From contig NZ_BKCG01000008.1 of assembly GCF_008974325.1 (NCBI RefSeq), positions 93,636 through 157,635 of the forward strand: a stretch of DNA of 64,000 nt, given 5' to 3'. Positions 19,111 to 27,782 of this stretch are shown one piece after another. Position 1 is the first letter of the stretch, and every line of letters begins with the position of its first letter. The translations under genes were made by a program, and so were the position numbers. The notes beneath the pieces are model-generated. The model had not been told where the DNA came from and did not search any database. It was given only the letters and a program-made list of their open reading frames with translations. This DNA is from Patiriisocius marinus (GTDB lineage Bacteria; Bacteroidota; Bacteroidia; Flavobacteriales; Flavobacteriaceae).

Positions 19111-19323
19111 AATATGTTTTGGGACAATGTGTCACTTCTATTAATAGTGGGACCTTGTCTATTTAATTCGATTTATAAAATAAATTTAGAAAATGCCTGA
19201 TATACAATACCTTTAGTTGCACTCTCTATTATTATAGACCAATTTGTATGCCATAGCTTAAGGTAGGGTTTTATTAATATTTCAGAATAAATTTTAGAAA
19301 GTGTAACAAACTAGAAACAAGCG

Positions 19324-19331
19324 TATCTTTA
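19324..19331 (+). promoter_or_regulatory. Candidate -7 box of the ECF sigma factor operon
   Basis: TATCTTTA differs from TAnnTTTG only at the last base and lies 23 bases upstream of the GTG start at 19355. No convincing -33 element is seen. Confidence 0.35.
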
Positions 19332-19354
19332 TAACACAACCATCAAACAACACA

Positions 19355-19900
19355 GTGTCACTTAACCAACAAGACATAACAAGCTTAATTAAATTGTGCC
19401 AAGACAATAACCATCTTGCACAATTAGAAATTTACAATCGCTATCAAAACGCAATGTTTAATGTGTCGTTGAGGATTGTTAAGGATAGAGCTTTAGCCGA
19501 AGATGTAATGCAGGAATCATTTATAACTGCATTTTCAAAGCTAAATAGTTTTAAAGGTACAGCAACTTTTGGCGCGTGGCTAAAACGTATTGTAATTAAT
19601 AACAGTTTGACAGCTTATAAAAAAGCCCAAAGGTACACACCTTTAGAAAAGCAAGCCGAAGTAGGAATTGAAGATAATGACGGAGTCACAGATACAATGC
19701 ACCATAATGAGCAAATGCAACAGGTTTTAGTTGCTATGAAAACATTAAAAGACAGATACCAACAAGTATTAACACTTCATTATATTGAAGGATTTGATAC
19801 GGATGAAATTTCTGAAATTTTCAACATTACAAATGCTACGTGCAGAACTTTATTATCCAGAGCAAAAGAGAGTTTGCGTAAAAAAATACAATTACAATGA
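19355..19900 (+). CDS. ECF-type RNA polymerase sigma factor
   Basis: 181 residues with sigma-70 region 2 (about 23-90, including ALAEDVMQESFITAF and FGAWLKRIVINN) and region 4 (about 128-178, helix-turn-helix with YIEGFDTDEISEIFNITNATCRTLLSRAKESL). The best start is a GTG at 19355. The stop overlaps the start of the next gene by 4 bases (ATGA), and that product has the form of an anti-sigma factor. A sigma/anti-sigma pair driving the two exported proteins downstream is the natural reading, and autoregulation is likely but not proven. Confidence 0.92.
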   Translation: MSLNQQDITSLIKLCQDNNHLAQLEIYNRYQNAMFNVSLRIVKDRALAEDVMQESFITAFSKLNSFKGTATFGAWLKRIVINNSLTAYKKAQRYTPLEKQAEVGIEDNDGVTDTMHHNEQMQQVLVAMKTLKDRYQQVLTLHYIEGFDTDEISEIFNITNATCRTLLSRAKESLRKKIQLQ

Positions 19901-20439
19901 AAGATGAATTAGATAACTTATTTGAATCCCACAAAGGGACATTTGATACGGCAAAAGCACCGGTAAATCATCTGGCACGTTTTATGGAAAAACTGCACCA
20001 AAAAGAAACAGCTGTAAAAACTAATAATAACTGGTTACGCCCTATTTCTATTGCAGCAAGTATTGTTTTGATACTATGCTTAGGTACAGTTGGTTTTTCA
20101 TTAGTTGATACAGAAAATTCGTTTGCATCACTTCCTCCTGAAATGATAAAAACCGAAACATTCTTTAAATCATCAATTAATACAGAACTACAAAAGCTTA
20201 AAGCATTTAATGATCCAGAATTACAAGAAATAATTACCGAAACACTAACCGAAATAGACCTTTTAGAAGCTCAATACTCAGATTTAAAAGAAGATTTATC
20301 GCAAAGCGGAAATGATAACCGTGTAATTGCCGCGATGATTTCGAATTTTCAAGACAGAATAAACTTGCTTCAAGAAGTACAAGAAACCTTAAAAGATATT
20401 ACAACTTTAAAACAAAATAACGATGAAAACATATTATAA
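19897..20439 (+). CDS. Probable anti-sigma factor, single-pass membrane protein
   Basis: 180 residues. An N-terminal cytoplasmic segment (1-44) precedes one transmembrane helix (about 45-67, ISIAASIVLILCLGTVGFSL) and a charged, largely helical periplasmic domain likely to form a coiled coil. It has no classic zinc-binding H-x3-C-x2-C motif. The call rests on topology and on translational overlap with the ECF sigma gene. Its own 3' end overlaps the next gene by 17 bases. Confidence 0.75.
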   Translation: MKDELDNLFESHKGTFDTAKAPVNHLARFMEKLHQKETAVKTNNNWLRPISIAASIVLILCLGTVGFSLVDTENSFASLPPEMIKTETFFKSSINTELQKLKAFNDPELQEIITETLTEIDLLEAQYSDLKEDLSQSGNDNRVIAAMISNFQDRINLLQEVQETLKDITTLKQNNDENIL

Positions 20440-21514
20440 CATACTTGTTTTATGCTTCCTATTTCCTTTAGTAGCATTCGCTAATAGCGATACCAAATTT
20501 AAAGGTAAGTACACCAAAGAAAAAACTGTAAATAAAGAATTTAAAGTACAAGCAGACGCTAGTTTGACTATTGATAACAAATACGGAAATATCACCATCG
20601 CTACTTGGGATGAAAACCGAACTGTTATTGAAGTTATCATTAAAACTAATGGAGATAATGAAAAGGATGTACAAGAACGACTCAATGACATCTCTATAGA
20701 TTTAAGTGGTACTAACACTAGTGTAAACGCTAAAACTAATATTGATAAAAAAGAAAATTCTTGGGGATGGAAAAACAACAAGAGCGTTTCTATGGAAATC
20801 AATTATATAATTAAAATGCCCAAATCAAATAGTGTAAACTTATCAAATATCTATGGCGCAATTTCATTAGACAACTTGGATGGTAATGCAGATATTACAG
20901 CTAAATACGGACAAGTAAATATTGGTAATTTAAATGCTATTTATAATGAGTTGACATTAAAATATATTGATGCTGCAAATATCGATTTTATAAAATATGG
21001 AACTATTAATTCGGCATATTCCGATCTTAACTTAAGAAAAGTGGGGGATATAAAACTTTTTGCAGATTACACTAAAACCAAAATTGGCTCGGCAGGTTCA
21101 ATCAAGTATAAAAATCGTTACGGAAAAATTAGAATTGAAGATGTAAAAGACATTAGTGGTGACGGATCATATAATGAAGTTAGTATTGAGGTTATATCCG
21201 GGCAGTCAGTATTTGATTTACGTTACAGCGGCTTATCTGTTTCTAAGTTTACTGCTTCAGCTAAAAATGTAACGATTGATGGTAGATACTCTCGTATTAA
21301 TTTAGGGATTGATTCAAACTACTCTTTTAATCTAGAAGCCGATTTAAATTATGGAAGCCTTAAAGGAACTGATGTACTTACATTAAAGCCTCAGGAAGGA
21401 AAAGGAAGGAGCAAGCACTACGAAGGCTATTATGGCTCACCGTCTTCAAAAAACAAAATTACAATTGACTCATCATACGGTACAGTAACATTTAAAAGAA
21501 TTCAAACTAACTAA
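20423..21514 (+). CDS. Exported beta-repeat protein, DUF4097-like
   Basis: 363 residues with a signal peptide (MKTYYNILVLCFLFPLVAFA). After residue 40 it repeats short strand-turn units such as IDNKYGNITIATWDENRT, LSNIYGAISLDNLDG, AKYGQVNIGNL and DGRYSRINLG, typical of a right-handed beta-solenoid and similar to DUF4097/adhesin-like proteins of Bacteroidota. No catalytic motif is seen. It overlaps the anti-sigma gene and is followed 11 bases later by a second beta-repeat protein, so all four genes form one operon. Confidence 0.78.
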   Translation: MKTYYNILVLCFLFPLVAFANSDTKFKGKYTKEKTVNKEFKVQADASLTIDNKYGNITIATWDENRTVIEVIIKTNGDNEKDVQERLNDISIDLSGTNTSVNAKTNIDKKENSWGWKNNKSVSMEINYIIKMPKSNSVNLSNIYGAISLDNLDGNADITAKYGQVNIGNLNAIYNELTLKYIDAANIDFIKYGTINSAYSDLNLRKVGDIKLFADYTKTKIGSAGSIKYKNRYGKIRIEDVKDISGDGSYNEVSIEVISGQSVFDLRYSGLSVSKFTASAKNVTIDGRYSRINLGIDSNYSFNLEADLNYGSLKGTDVLTLKPQEGKGRSKHYEGYYGSPSSKNKITIDSSYGTVTFKRIQTN

Positions 21515-21525
21515 AATCACTTATT

Positions 21526-22251
21526 ATGAAACTAAAATCTATCTATACTATAGTACTAATAGTATGCACTATTCCACTAGCTAATGCACAATGGGGTAAA
21601 AAAATAAGCGGAAGCGGAAACCTTATCACTAAAAATATAAATACATCAGACTATGATATTATTGACACAAAGGGTTCGATGGATGTTATTCTAGAAAAAG
21701 GAACTGAAGGAGCTATTAAAGTAGTTGCCGATGACAACATTATTGATCTAATAAGTATTTCGACAGAAGGAGATGTTTTAAAAATAGTAATGAAAGAAAA
21801 AGTAAACTATTACTCTAAAAATGGAATCAAAGTTTATGTTCCTTTCACAGATTTAAAAGAGATACTGTTAAAAGGATCAGGAGACCTTATAAGCAAATCG
21901 CCAATTGTGACACATTCATTTAGCTGCACACTCGTAGGTTCTGGAGATTTAGAAACAGAAATTAAAGCTGAAACTGTAGTTGCATATATGAAAGGTAGCG
22001 GTGATATTGACCTTGCTGGAAGTACTAATCAATTATCAGTTGAAATGACAGGAAGTGGAGATTTTAATGCTTTTAATTTAAAGTCTCAATCAACTGACGT
22101 TTCCCTAAAAGGATCTGGAGATATTGAAGTAAATGCCCAAAAAACGATTAAAGCTCGCTTATTAGGAAGTGGCGATATTACTTATTCAGGTAATCCTGCA
22201 ACTAAAGATGTAAATGTAAAAGGCTCTGGAGATATTGATTCTAGAAACTAA
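21526..22251 (+). CDS. Head GIN domain (DUF2807) exported protein
   Basis: 241 residues with a signal peptide (MKLKSIYTIVLIVCTIPLANA). The GIN-type N-terminus reads KKISGSGNLITKNIN. From residue 115 on, a GSGD motif recurs seven times at roughly 20-residue intervals, a pattern that forms one turn of a beta-helix per copy. Function in the family is unknown and a surface polymer or adhesin role is usually proposed. It is the last gene of the sigma factor operon, followed by a strong terminator. Confidence 0.85.
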   Translation: MKLKSIYTIVLIVCTIPLANAQWGKKISGSGNLITKNINTSDYDIIDTKGSMDVILEKGTEGAIKVVADDNIIDLISISTEGDVLKIVMKEKVNYYSKNGIKVYVPFTDLKEILLKGSGDLISKSPIVTHSFSCTLVGSGDLETEIKAETVVAYMKGSGDIDLAGSTNQLSVEMTGSGDFNAFNLKSQSTDVSLKGSGDIEVNAQKTIKARLLGSGDITYSGNPATKDVNVKGSGDIDSRN

Positions 22252-22283
22252 CTACACCCATACTAATACAAAACTATTAAAAT

Positions 22284-22320
22284 TAAAAACGCCAAAAAGA
22301 ATTTCTTTTTGGCGTTTTTA
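22284..22320. terminator. Bidirectional terminator at 22.3 kb
   Basis: A 16-bp perfect stem (22284-22299 with 22305-22320) has a 5-base loop and A/T flanks. It closes the sigma factor operon on one side and the repeat lipoprotein gene on the other. Confidence 0.92.
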
Positions 22321-22355
22321 ATTTGTGCCTTTTATTGACACTTATTATTTTACAG

Positions 22356-23798
22356 TTATAGAATATTCAAATTGAATTCTCCTTCTGTAATAGTACGTAT
22401 TGTAGGGTCAACTCCTGAAGGATCAACAGCATTAAATGCAAAGGTTGCATTAATAGCTCCAGTTTCAGCATCGTAGTTTTGAATAGTTAACATTCCTGGA
22501 TTAGAAGAATAAACTGTTTCAATTCCTGCTGGTGAATATGTACCTACTTTTTCATCTCCATTAATTACTTCAGTACTCATCATATATACACCAACTTCAA
22601 TATCTCTTGGAAATTTAATCTCCATATTTTGTCCATCTGCCATTGCAGCTGAAACTGTAACGACATCTACTTCATTAATTTCTTCTGAAGTAAAAGTTAC
22701 ATCTGCTCCATCTGGTAAATATTCTAAACCATCAATTACAGCTCTAAAAGGTGTAGGCGTTGGATCTGGAACTCCTTCAAAGTAAATTACAAATGCTCCT
22801 TCCGAAATGGTAAAAGTTTCAGGATTTTGCCCTAGAGGATCTGTTGCAGTAAATGAGAATGTTCCTTCTAAAATTCCTTCAACAGTATTAAACTGTGTGA
22901 ATGTTATTGTTCCAGGATTAGAACTTAAGTTCTCTTGTCCAGTATTAGGATTGTAAACACCTATTAATTTAGTTCCATCAGAAATATCGCTTTCCATTTC
23001 AAAAGTCCCTACTCCCGTTGTAGATGGAACATCGATTCTAATTAATTGTCCTGAACCTGTTAAAGCTTCAAGCTTAAATATCATATCGTCACCTACGGTA
23101 TTTGTAGTGATTGTAAAACTTTCATCAATATGCTCTGATCCATCAACTAATGCGTAGAAATCATCAACCATCATTGGCTCATCATCTTCACCGCCACCGT
23201 CTCCGCCGCCATCGCCTCCGCCGTCACCACCACCAATGGTACTACAGTCAGCTGAAACAACTTCACCAGAAAGCACTTGAAATGTAATATTTGTAAATGA
23301 ACCACTTTGAATATTTACAGTAGCCGTTGTAGTATTACCACTACTATCTGTAATTTCACGTGCTCCAATAAAACTAAATGTTCCTGTAACTAGGTTATCA
23401 ATTGTATTTAATGAAGTTACCGTAAGTGTTCCTTCTCCACCAGCTAAGTTAACAGAAGAGAATGGATTTGTAATATCGCCATTAGGAACATATTGCGCAG
23501 GATTAGTAATTGATCCAAGATCGTAAGTACATTCTCCTGCAGTACCAAGAGCTAAGTTTATAGCGTCACCATTTGCATTAAATCCTGTAATTACTAGTGC
23601 TCCATCGTTATAAACACCACTTGTTGAGGCAGCCGTAAAAGCTACACCATCAACTAAAGCAACAAATTGTGCCGGACCTGAAGGTTCGTTATTTTCGTTT
23701 CCAGGGAACTGACCTTCAAGAGGTTCGTCTTCACAAGATGAAAATTGAAACGCCATAAAGGCTATGAGCATCCAATTAAGTAGTCTAAGTTTTTTCAT
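22356..23798 (-). CDS. Lipoprotein with three DUF6252-like units
   Basis: 480 residues with a lipobox ending FSSC (about residue 22). Three homologous units of about 120-140 residues (starting near FVALVDGVAFT, FYALVDGSEHI and FRAVIDGLEYL) each end in a strand block such as GTFSFTATDPLGQNPETFTISEG. Units 1 and 2 are joined by a Gly/Asp linker made of GGGD repeats, and units 2 and 3 by a PDPTPTP linker. The unit looks like the Bacteroidota DUF6252 family, a tentative call by pattern only. Probably outer-membrane anchored. Function is unknown. Confidence 0.78.
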   Translation of the reverse strand: MKKLRLLNWMLIAFMAFQFSSCEDEPLEGQFPGNENNEPSGPAQFVALVDGVAFTAASTSGVYNDGALVITGFNANGDAINLALGTAGECTYDLGSITNPAQYVPNGDITNPFSSVNLAGGEGTLTVTSLNTIDNLVTGTFSFIGAREITDSSGNTTTATVNIQSGSFTNITFQVLSGEVVSADCSTIGGGDGGGDGGGDGGGEDDEPMMVDDFYALVDGSEHIDESFTITTNTVGDDMIFKLEALTGSGQLIRIDVPSTTGVGTFEMESDISDGTKLIGVYNPNTGQENLSSNPGTITFTQFNTVEGILEGTFSFTATDPLGQNPETFTISEGAFVIYFEGVPDPTPTPFRAVIDGLEYLPDGADVTFTSEEINEVDVVTVSAAMADGQNMEIKFPRDIEVGVYMMSTEVINGDEKVGTYSPAGIETVYSSNPGMLTIQNYDAETGAINATFAFNAVDPSGVDPTIRTITEGEFNLNIL

Positions 23799-23829
23799 AT
23801 AAATAGGCGTTTGCTTTAGGTAATAACCG

Positions 23830-23837
23830 CAAACATA
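23830..23837 (-). promoter_or_regulatory. -7 box of the DUF6252-like lipoprotein gene
   Basis: This reads TATGTTTG on the minus strand, 32 bases before the ATG. It lies in the 57-base gap after the MFS gene, so the lipoprotein gene probably has its own promoter. Confidence 0.4.
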
Positions 23838-23855
23838 ATTAAAAATTGTATAATA

Positions 23856-25169
23856 TCATGATTTTCTTGGCACTCTCAAAAGCAACACCACTCCTATTGC
23901 AAAAAACACAACAAGAAATAATATGGAATTACGCATCGTTCCTGTAATGTGATCAATCACTCCATAGATGAGCATTCCGAACACTATTCCTATCTTCTCA
24001 GCAACATCGTAAAAGCTAAAATAAGAAGTTGTATCCTTTGTTTCTGGTAAAAATTTAGAATATGTTGATCTTGACAAAGCTTGAATACCACCCATTACTA
24101 ATCCTACAACTCCAGCCGTTATATAAAACTGTATAGGTTCGTATATAAAAAACGCCGTGATACAGAGGAATACCCAAATAACATTAATAACTATTAACGT
24201 TTTAATATTTCCGAAGCGAGTTGCAGCCTTAGACGTTAACCAAGCTCCAAGTATAGCAACTAACTGAATAATCAAAATACTCCCAATTAAACCAATAGTT
24301 TTAGCATCATCTCCACCCCAATTAATTTCTTGCTCACCAAAGTAAGTCGCAATTAACATTACTGTTTGTACCGCCATACTGTACACAAAAAATGCCGCGA
24401 GATAACGCTTCAACTTTAAGTTTTCTTTAAGCGATGCATATACTGTTTTAAGCTCTCTAAAACCATTAAATAATACTTTAGCAGTAACCTTTTTATCACT
24501 TTTATTTCCTTTAGGTAAGTGATAAAAGGAATATTGACTGAAAATTATCCACCAAATTCCTACAGTTATAAAAGAAATTTTCATGGCTTTCACACTTGCT
24601 TCCCCACCTTCACCTAAACCAAACAATTCTGGCTTCATAACCATTACAAGATTAAAAACTAGCAACAATACACTTCCAAAATATCCTAAAGAATATCCTT
24701 TAGCACTTATTGCGTTTTGTTGTTCTTTAAATGCTACATCTGGTAAATACGAATTATAAAAAACTAAACTTCCCCAAAACCCGATAAGTGCAAGGAAATA
24801 AACAAATAAGCTTATGTAAATATGTTCTAGTGAAAACCAATAGAGGCCAATGCAACTTAGCGCCCCTAGATAACAGAAAAACTTCATAAAATTTTTCTTG
24901 TTCCCAACGTAATCTGCTACTCCAGAAAGAAGTGGTGATGTAATTGCAACAACTAAAAATGCTGCTGCAGTAGTGTATGTTATTAAAGGAGTACTTCTAA
25001 TTTGACCTCCAAAAACCATAACGGTTTCAACACCTGCTTTTGAAAATAGCGCTCCATAAAAAATAGGAAATACTGCCGAAGCAATCACCAAACTATAAAC
25101 AGAATTTGCCCAATCATAAAAGGCCCAAGCATTCAATAATTTTTTTGATCCTTTAGCTAATGTTTCCAT
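23856..25169 (-). CDS. MFS transporter, UMF1/Atg22-like family
   Basis: 437 residues with about 12 transmembrane helices. The N-terminal NAWAFYDWANSVYSLVIASAVFP block is the signature of the UMF1 (Atg22-like) branch of the major facilitator superfamily. Related proteins in yeast export amino acids from the vacuole, but bacterial substrates are unknown. SRSTYSKFLPETKDTTSYFSFYDV in the second half is also conserved in the family. It lies 90 bases downstream of the M48 peptidase gene, with a terminator between. Confidence 0.9.
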   Translation of the reverse strand: METLAKGSKKLLNAWAFYDWANSVYSLVIASAVFPIFYGALFSKAGVETVMVFGGQIRSTPLITYTTAAAFLVVAITSPLLSGVADYVGNKKNFMKFFCYLGALSCIGLYWFSLEHIYISLFVYFLALIGFWGSLVFYNSYLPDVAFKEQQNAISAKGYSLGYFGSVLLLVFNLVMVMKPELFGLGEGGEASVKAMKISFITVGIWWIIFSQYSFYHLPKGNKSDKKVTAKVLFNGFRELKTVYASLKENLKLKRYLAAFFVYSMAVQTVMLIATYFGEQEINWGGDDAKTIGLIGSILIIQLVAILGAWLTSKAATRFGNIKTLIVINVIWVFLCITAFFIYEPIQFYITAGVVGLVMGGIQALSRSTYSKFLPETKDTTSYFSFYDVAEKIGIVFGMLIYGVIDHITGTMRNSILFLVVFFAIGVVLLLRVPRKS

Positions 25170-25195
25170 AGAATATTATTAGAGGTCTAAAATAA

Positions 25196-25224
25196 AAATA
25201 TCCCAACAATAAGTTGGGATATTT
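25196..25224 (-). terminator. Terminator between the M48 peptidase and MFS genes
   Basis: A 12-bp perfect stem (25196-25207 with 25213-25224) and 5-base loop are followed by a T-rich tract on the minus strand. Confidence 0.85.
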
Positions 25225-25259
25225 AAGAAGCAAAACTTCTAATCTTATTAACAAGTAAG

Positions 25260-26075
25260 TTATTTTTTAAATGTAGTTACTCCAAATTTCTTAGCTTCTG
25301 CTCTAGCCTCTGGCGCCCAACTTTTGATATTATCAATTCTTGTTTGGTTTGCAGGGTGTGTGCTTAAAAACTCAGGTGGTGCACCACCTCCAGCAGCACT
25401 CATACTTTCCCATAAGCGAGCTCCTACAATAGGATCATATCCAGCAATAGCCATTAATGTAAGCCCTATTCTATCTGCTTCAGTCTCGTGACTACGGCTA
25501 AAAGGTAACATTCCTAAAACATTTGACCCTACTCCAAAAGCTTGATTGTAGATCGCAGCATTTTCTGAACTTGCTGTTCCTACTGCTACTCCTACTGCTG
25601 CTACTTGTTGAATTTGACTTGCACTCATACGTTGCTGCCCATGATTTGCAAGCGCGTGAGCAACCTCGTGCCCCATAATAGCTGCAACACCAGCCTCATC
25701 TGCCGCTATAGGCATAATCCCTGTGTAAAATACAATTTTACCCCCTGGCATACACCAAGCATTTACGGTTGGGTCATCTACTAACTTATATTCCCAAGCA
25801 TAATCTTTTAAGTAACCTGCATAGCCATTAGCTGTTAAATAACGCTCAGCTGCAGCAGATATTTTTTGTCCTACATTAGTAACCATTCTTGCATCAGCAG
25901 TACCAGTTACAACTTTATTCTCAGTTAAAAACTGATCGTATTGTTGAAAAGCCATTGGTAATATTTGCGAATTAGGGACTAACGCTAAAGTAGACTTACC
26001 TGTAAACGGGTTGGTTGTACAAGCAACTACTAATAAAGCAATTGCAATTATTGCAATAGATTGTTTTAATTTCAT
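25260..26075 (-). CDS. M48-family zinc metallopeptidase lipoprotein (LoiP/YggG-like)
   Basis: 271 residues with lipobox VVAC (Cys19). The M48 zinc site is HEVAHALANH (HExxH, about 147-151), the third ligand is the Glu in SRSHETEADRIG, and the AFCMPGGKIV-like block appears as AWCMPGGKIVFYTG. In E. coli the related LoiP and BepA lipoproteins perform outer-membrane protein quality control. The same role is likely but inferred. It is transcribed alone upstream of the MFS gene. Confidence 0.92.
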   Translation of the reverse strand: MKLKQSIAIIAIALLVVACTTNPFTGKSTLALVPNSQILPMAFQQYDQFLTENKVVTGTADARMVTNVGQKISAAAERYLTANGYAGYLKDYAWEYKLVDDPTVNAWCMPGGKIVFYTGIMPIAADEAGVAAIMGHEVAHALANHGQQRMSASQIQQVAAVGVAVGTASSENAAIYNQAFGVGSNVLGMLPFSRSHETEADRIGLTLMAIAGYDPIVGARLWESMSAAGGGAPPEFLSTHPANQTRIDNIKSWAPEARAEAKKFGVTTFKK

Positions 26076-26218
26076 GATGATGGTTTTAAATTAGTGCTAA
26101 AATACAATTTTAACATTTCAATGGGATTAATTAATAATTAAAATTTTTTATTTAGAAAAACAAAAACCGTTCCACATAGTTTATCAAAACCTTAAGATTT
26201 TAAACGAGTGCTTATCAA

Positions 26219-26226
26219 TACCTTTG
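26219..26226 (+). promoter_or_regulatory. -7 box of the 26.3-27.7 kb operon
   Basis: TAccTTTG matches the consensus. The longer ORF start (TTG at 26224) lies inside this box, which supports the ATG at 26275 as the true start and a leader of about 40 bases. Confidence 0.5.
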
Positions 26227-26274
26227 AAAACAATATCGGAATGGAATTTGATACTCATTCTAAAAAACATTATT

Positions 26275-26790
26275 ATGAAACATATTATACTATTATTAGC
26301 AATAGCTACAAGCGCATTATTTTCATCTTGTGAAGGCGATCAAGGGCCTCCAGGACAAGATGGAATTAATTTATTAGGACAAGTATTTGAAGCAAACGTA
26401 AATTTCACTATAAATAATGATTATAGAAACCTAGTTTCTATTCCTTCAAACATAGAAGTTTTCGAAAGTGATGCCATTTTAGTATATTGGTTAGAAGATG
26501 TTGTAAGTGATGGTAGCGGAGGCACAATAGATGTATGGTCGCCTTTACCTCAAACTATTTATGTTGACAATGGCTCATTTCAATACACATTTAACCATAC
26601 ATTTTTAGACGTATTGTTATTTCTTCAAGGAGACATTCCGCTAAATACAATTGACAGTGGTTTTACAAACAATCAAATTTTTAGAATTGCGATAGTTCCT
26701 GCTGAATTTGCGACAAACTCACCATCTATGTCAGATATAATTGATCAATATAATATTGACGACACAACATTAGAAACAGTTTCATTTTAA
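26275..26790 (+). CDS. Small lipoprotein with a collagen-like GPPG segment
   Basis: 171 residues from the ATG at 26275, which opens a normal lipoprotein signal (MKHIILLLAIATSALFSSC). Directly after the lipidated cysteine comes EGDQGPPGQDG, a short collagen-like Gly-x-y stretch that is common in Bacteroidota lipoproteins. The remainder is predicted beta-rich, with no recognised domain. It is the first gene of a run with two msrB genes (30-base gap to the next). Confidence 0.78.
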   Translation: MKHIILLLAIATSALFSSCEGDQGPPGQDGINLLGQVFEANVNFTINNDYRNLVSIPSNIEVFESDAILVYWLEDVVSDGSGGTIDVWSPLPQTIYVDNGSFQYTFNHTFLDVLLFLQGDIPLNTIDSGFTNNQIFRIAIVPAEFATNSPSMSDIIDQYNIDDTTLETVSF

Positions 26791-26820
26791 GCCGAAATTT
26801 TAATCACATAAAAAAATGTT

Positions 26821-27306
26821 ATGAATAAGATATTTCTTGCTATATTGAGTATCGCTTTTATAAGCTGCAATACATCAGCCCAAAAAGGAAAACAGAAGAA
26901 AGAAGAATTTAAAATACATAAAACTGAAGCTCAATGGAAAGCCGAGCTTACGGACAGTCAATTTAATGTACTTCGCGAAGAAGGGACGGAACGTCCATTT
27001 TCAAGTCCATTAAATAAACAATATTCTAAAGGAACCTATGTGTGTGCAGCTTGTGCTACACCACTATTTAAATCTGAAAATAAATTTGACAGCGGAACCG
27101 GATGGCCATCATTTGATAGCGTAATTGATGGGAACGTAGCATTTGATACAGATTACAATTTAGGCTATGCTCGCACAGAGGAGCATTGCGCAACTTGTGG
27201 AGGTCACTTAGGACATGTCTTTAACGATGGCCCAAGAGAGACTACAGGTAAAAGGCACTGTATCAATGGTGTCGCATTAAACTTTATACCAGCAAACAAT
27301 GAGTAA
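26821..27306 (+). CDS. msrB: Peptide-methionine (R)-S-oxide reductase, lipoprotein form
   Basis: Reduces methionine-R-sulfoxide in proteins. 161 residues with an N-terminal lipoprotein signal (IAFISC, Cys16), so it should act outside the cytoplasm. The MsrB domain shows two CxxC zinc pairs (CAAC, CATC), TGWPSFD, GHLGHVFNDGP and the catalytic cysteine in RHCINGVALNF. It overlaps the following second msrB gene by 8 bases. Confidence 0.93.
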   Translation: MNKIFLAILSIAFISCNTSAQKGKQKKEEFKIHKTEAQWKAELTDSQFNVLREEGTERPFSSPLNKQYSKGTYVCAACATPLFKSENKFDSGTGWPSFDSVIDGNVAFDTDYNLGYARTEEHCATCGGHLGHVFNDGPRETTGKRHCINGVALNFIPANNE

Positions 27307-27694
27307 ATATCCAGTACAAAAAACCGAAGCCGAATGGAAAAAAGAACTAGGCGAAGAACGTTATAAAATATTGAGAGAAAAAGGTACTGAGCGCCCTAAC
27401 ACAGGAGCCTACAATTTAACTTTTGAAAACGGAACCTATGTCTGTGGAGCTTGTGAAAATCCACTATTTGAAAGTTCAAGTAAATTTGAAAGTAGCTGTG
27501 GTTGGCCTAGTTTCGATGAAAGTATTGAAGACAGTGTAGAATATGTTAAAGATATATCAATGGGTATGATCCGTACCGAAATAGTTTGCGCAAACTGCGG
27601 AAGCCATTTAGGTCACGTTTTTGAAGATGGCCCAACTGATACGGGACAACGTTATTGCATAAATTCTCTTTCTGTAGATCTAGATGAGGATTAA
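27299..27694 (+). CDS. msrB: Peptide-methionine (R)-S-oxide reductase, cytoplasmic form
   Basis: 131 residues with no signal peptide, hence cytoplasmic. It has CGAC and CANC zinc pairs, CGWPSFDES, GSHLGHVFEDGP and the catalytic cysteine in RYCINSLSVDL. It is clearly homologous to the preceding gene and overlaps it by 8 bases, so one transcript should yield an exported and an internal enzyme. The third position of the RHCIN/RYCIN motif differs between copies (H/Y). Confidence 0.92.
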   Translation: MSKYPVQKTEAEWKKELGEERYKILREKGTERPNTGAYNLTFENGTYVCGACENPLFESSSKFESSCGWPSFDESIEDSVEYVKDISMGMIRTEIVCANCGSHLGHVFEDGPTDTGQRYCINSLSVDLDED

Positions 27695-27719
27695 GTATTT
27701 ATATTTATTAAAATCTTAA

Positions 27720-27758
27720 GCTCCTTTTAAGTATTTATAGTGCTTTAAAGGAGTTTTT
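27720..27758 (+). terminator. Weak terminator after the msrB pair
   Basis: A 7-bp stem (27721-27727 with 27747-27753), extendable with A-T pairs, is followed by five T. The loop is long at about 19 bases. Confidence 0.5.
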
Positions 27759-27782
27759 AGTATATTTAAAGCAAAAAGAATT

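Noticed and set aside
20434..20802. Antisense ORFs inside the beta-repeat protein gene
   Set aside because: They lie wholly within a well-supported gene on the other strand, have no start context and show no domain features.
23195..23240. Unusual GC-rich microsatellite as a regulatory element
   Set aside because: It encodes an in-frame Gly/Asp linker between two domains, which explains its composition.
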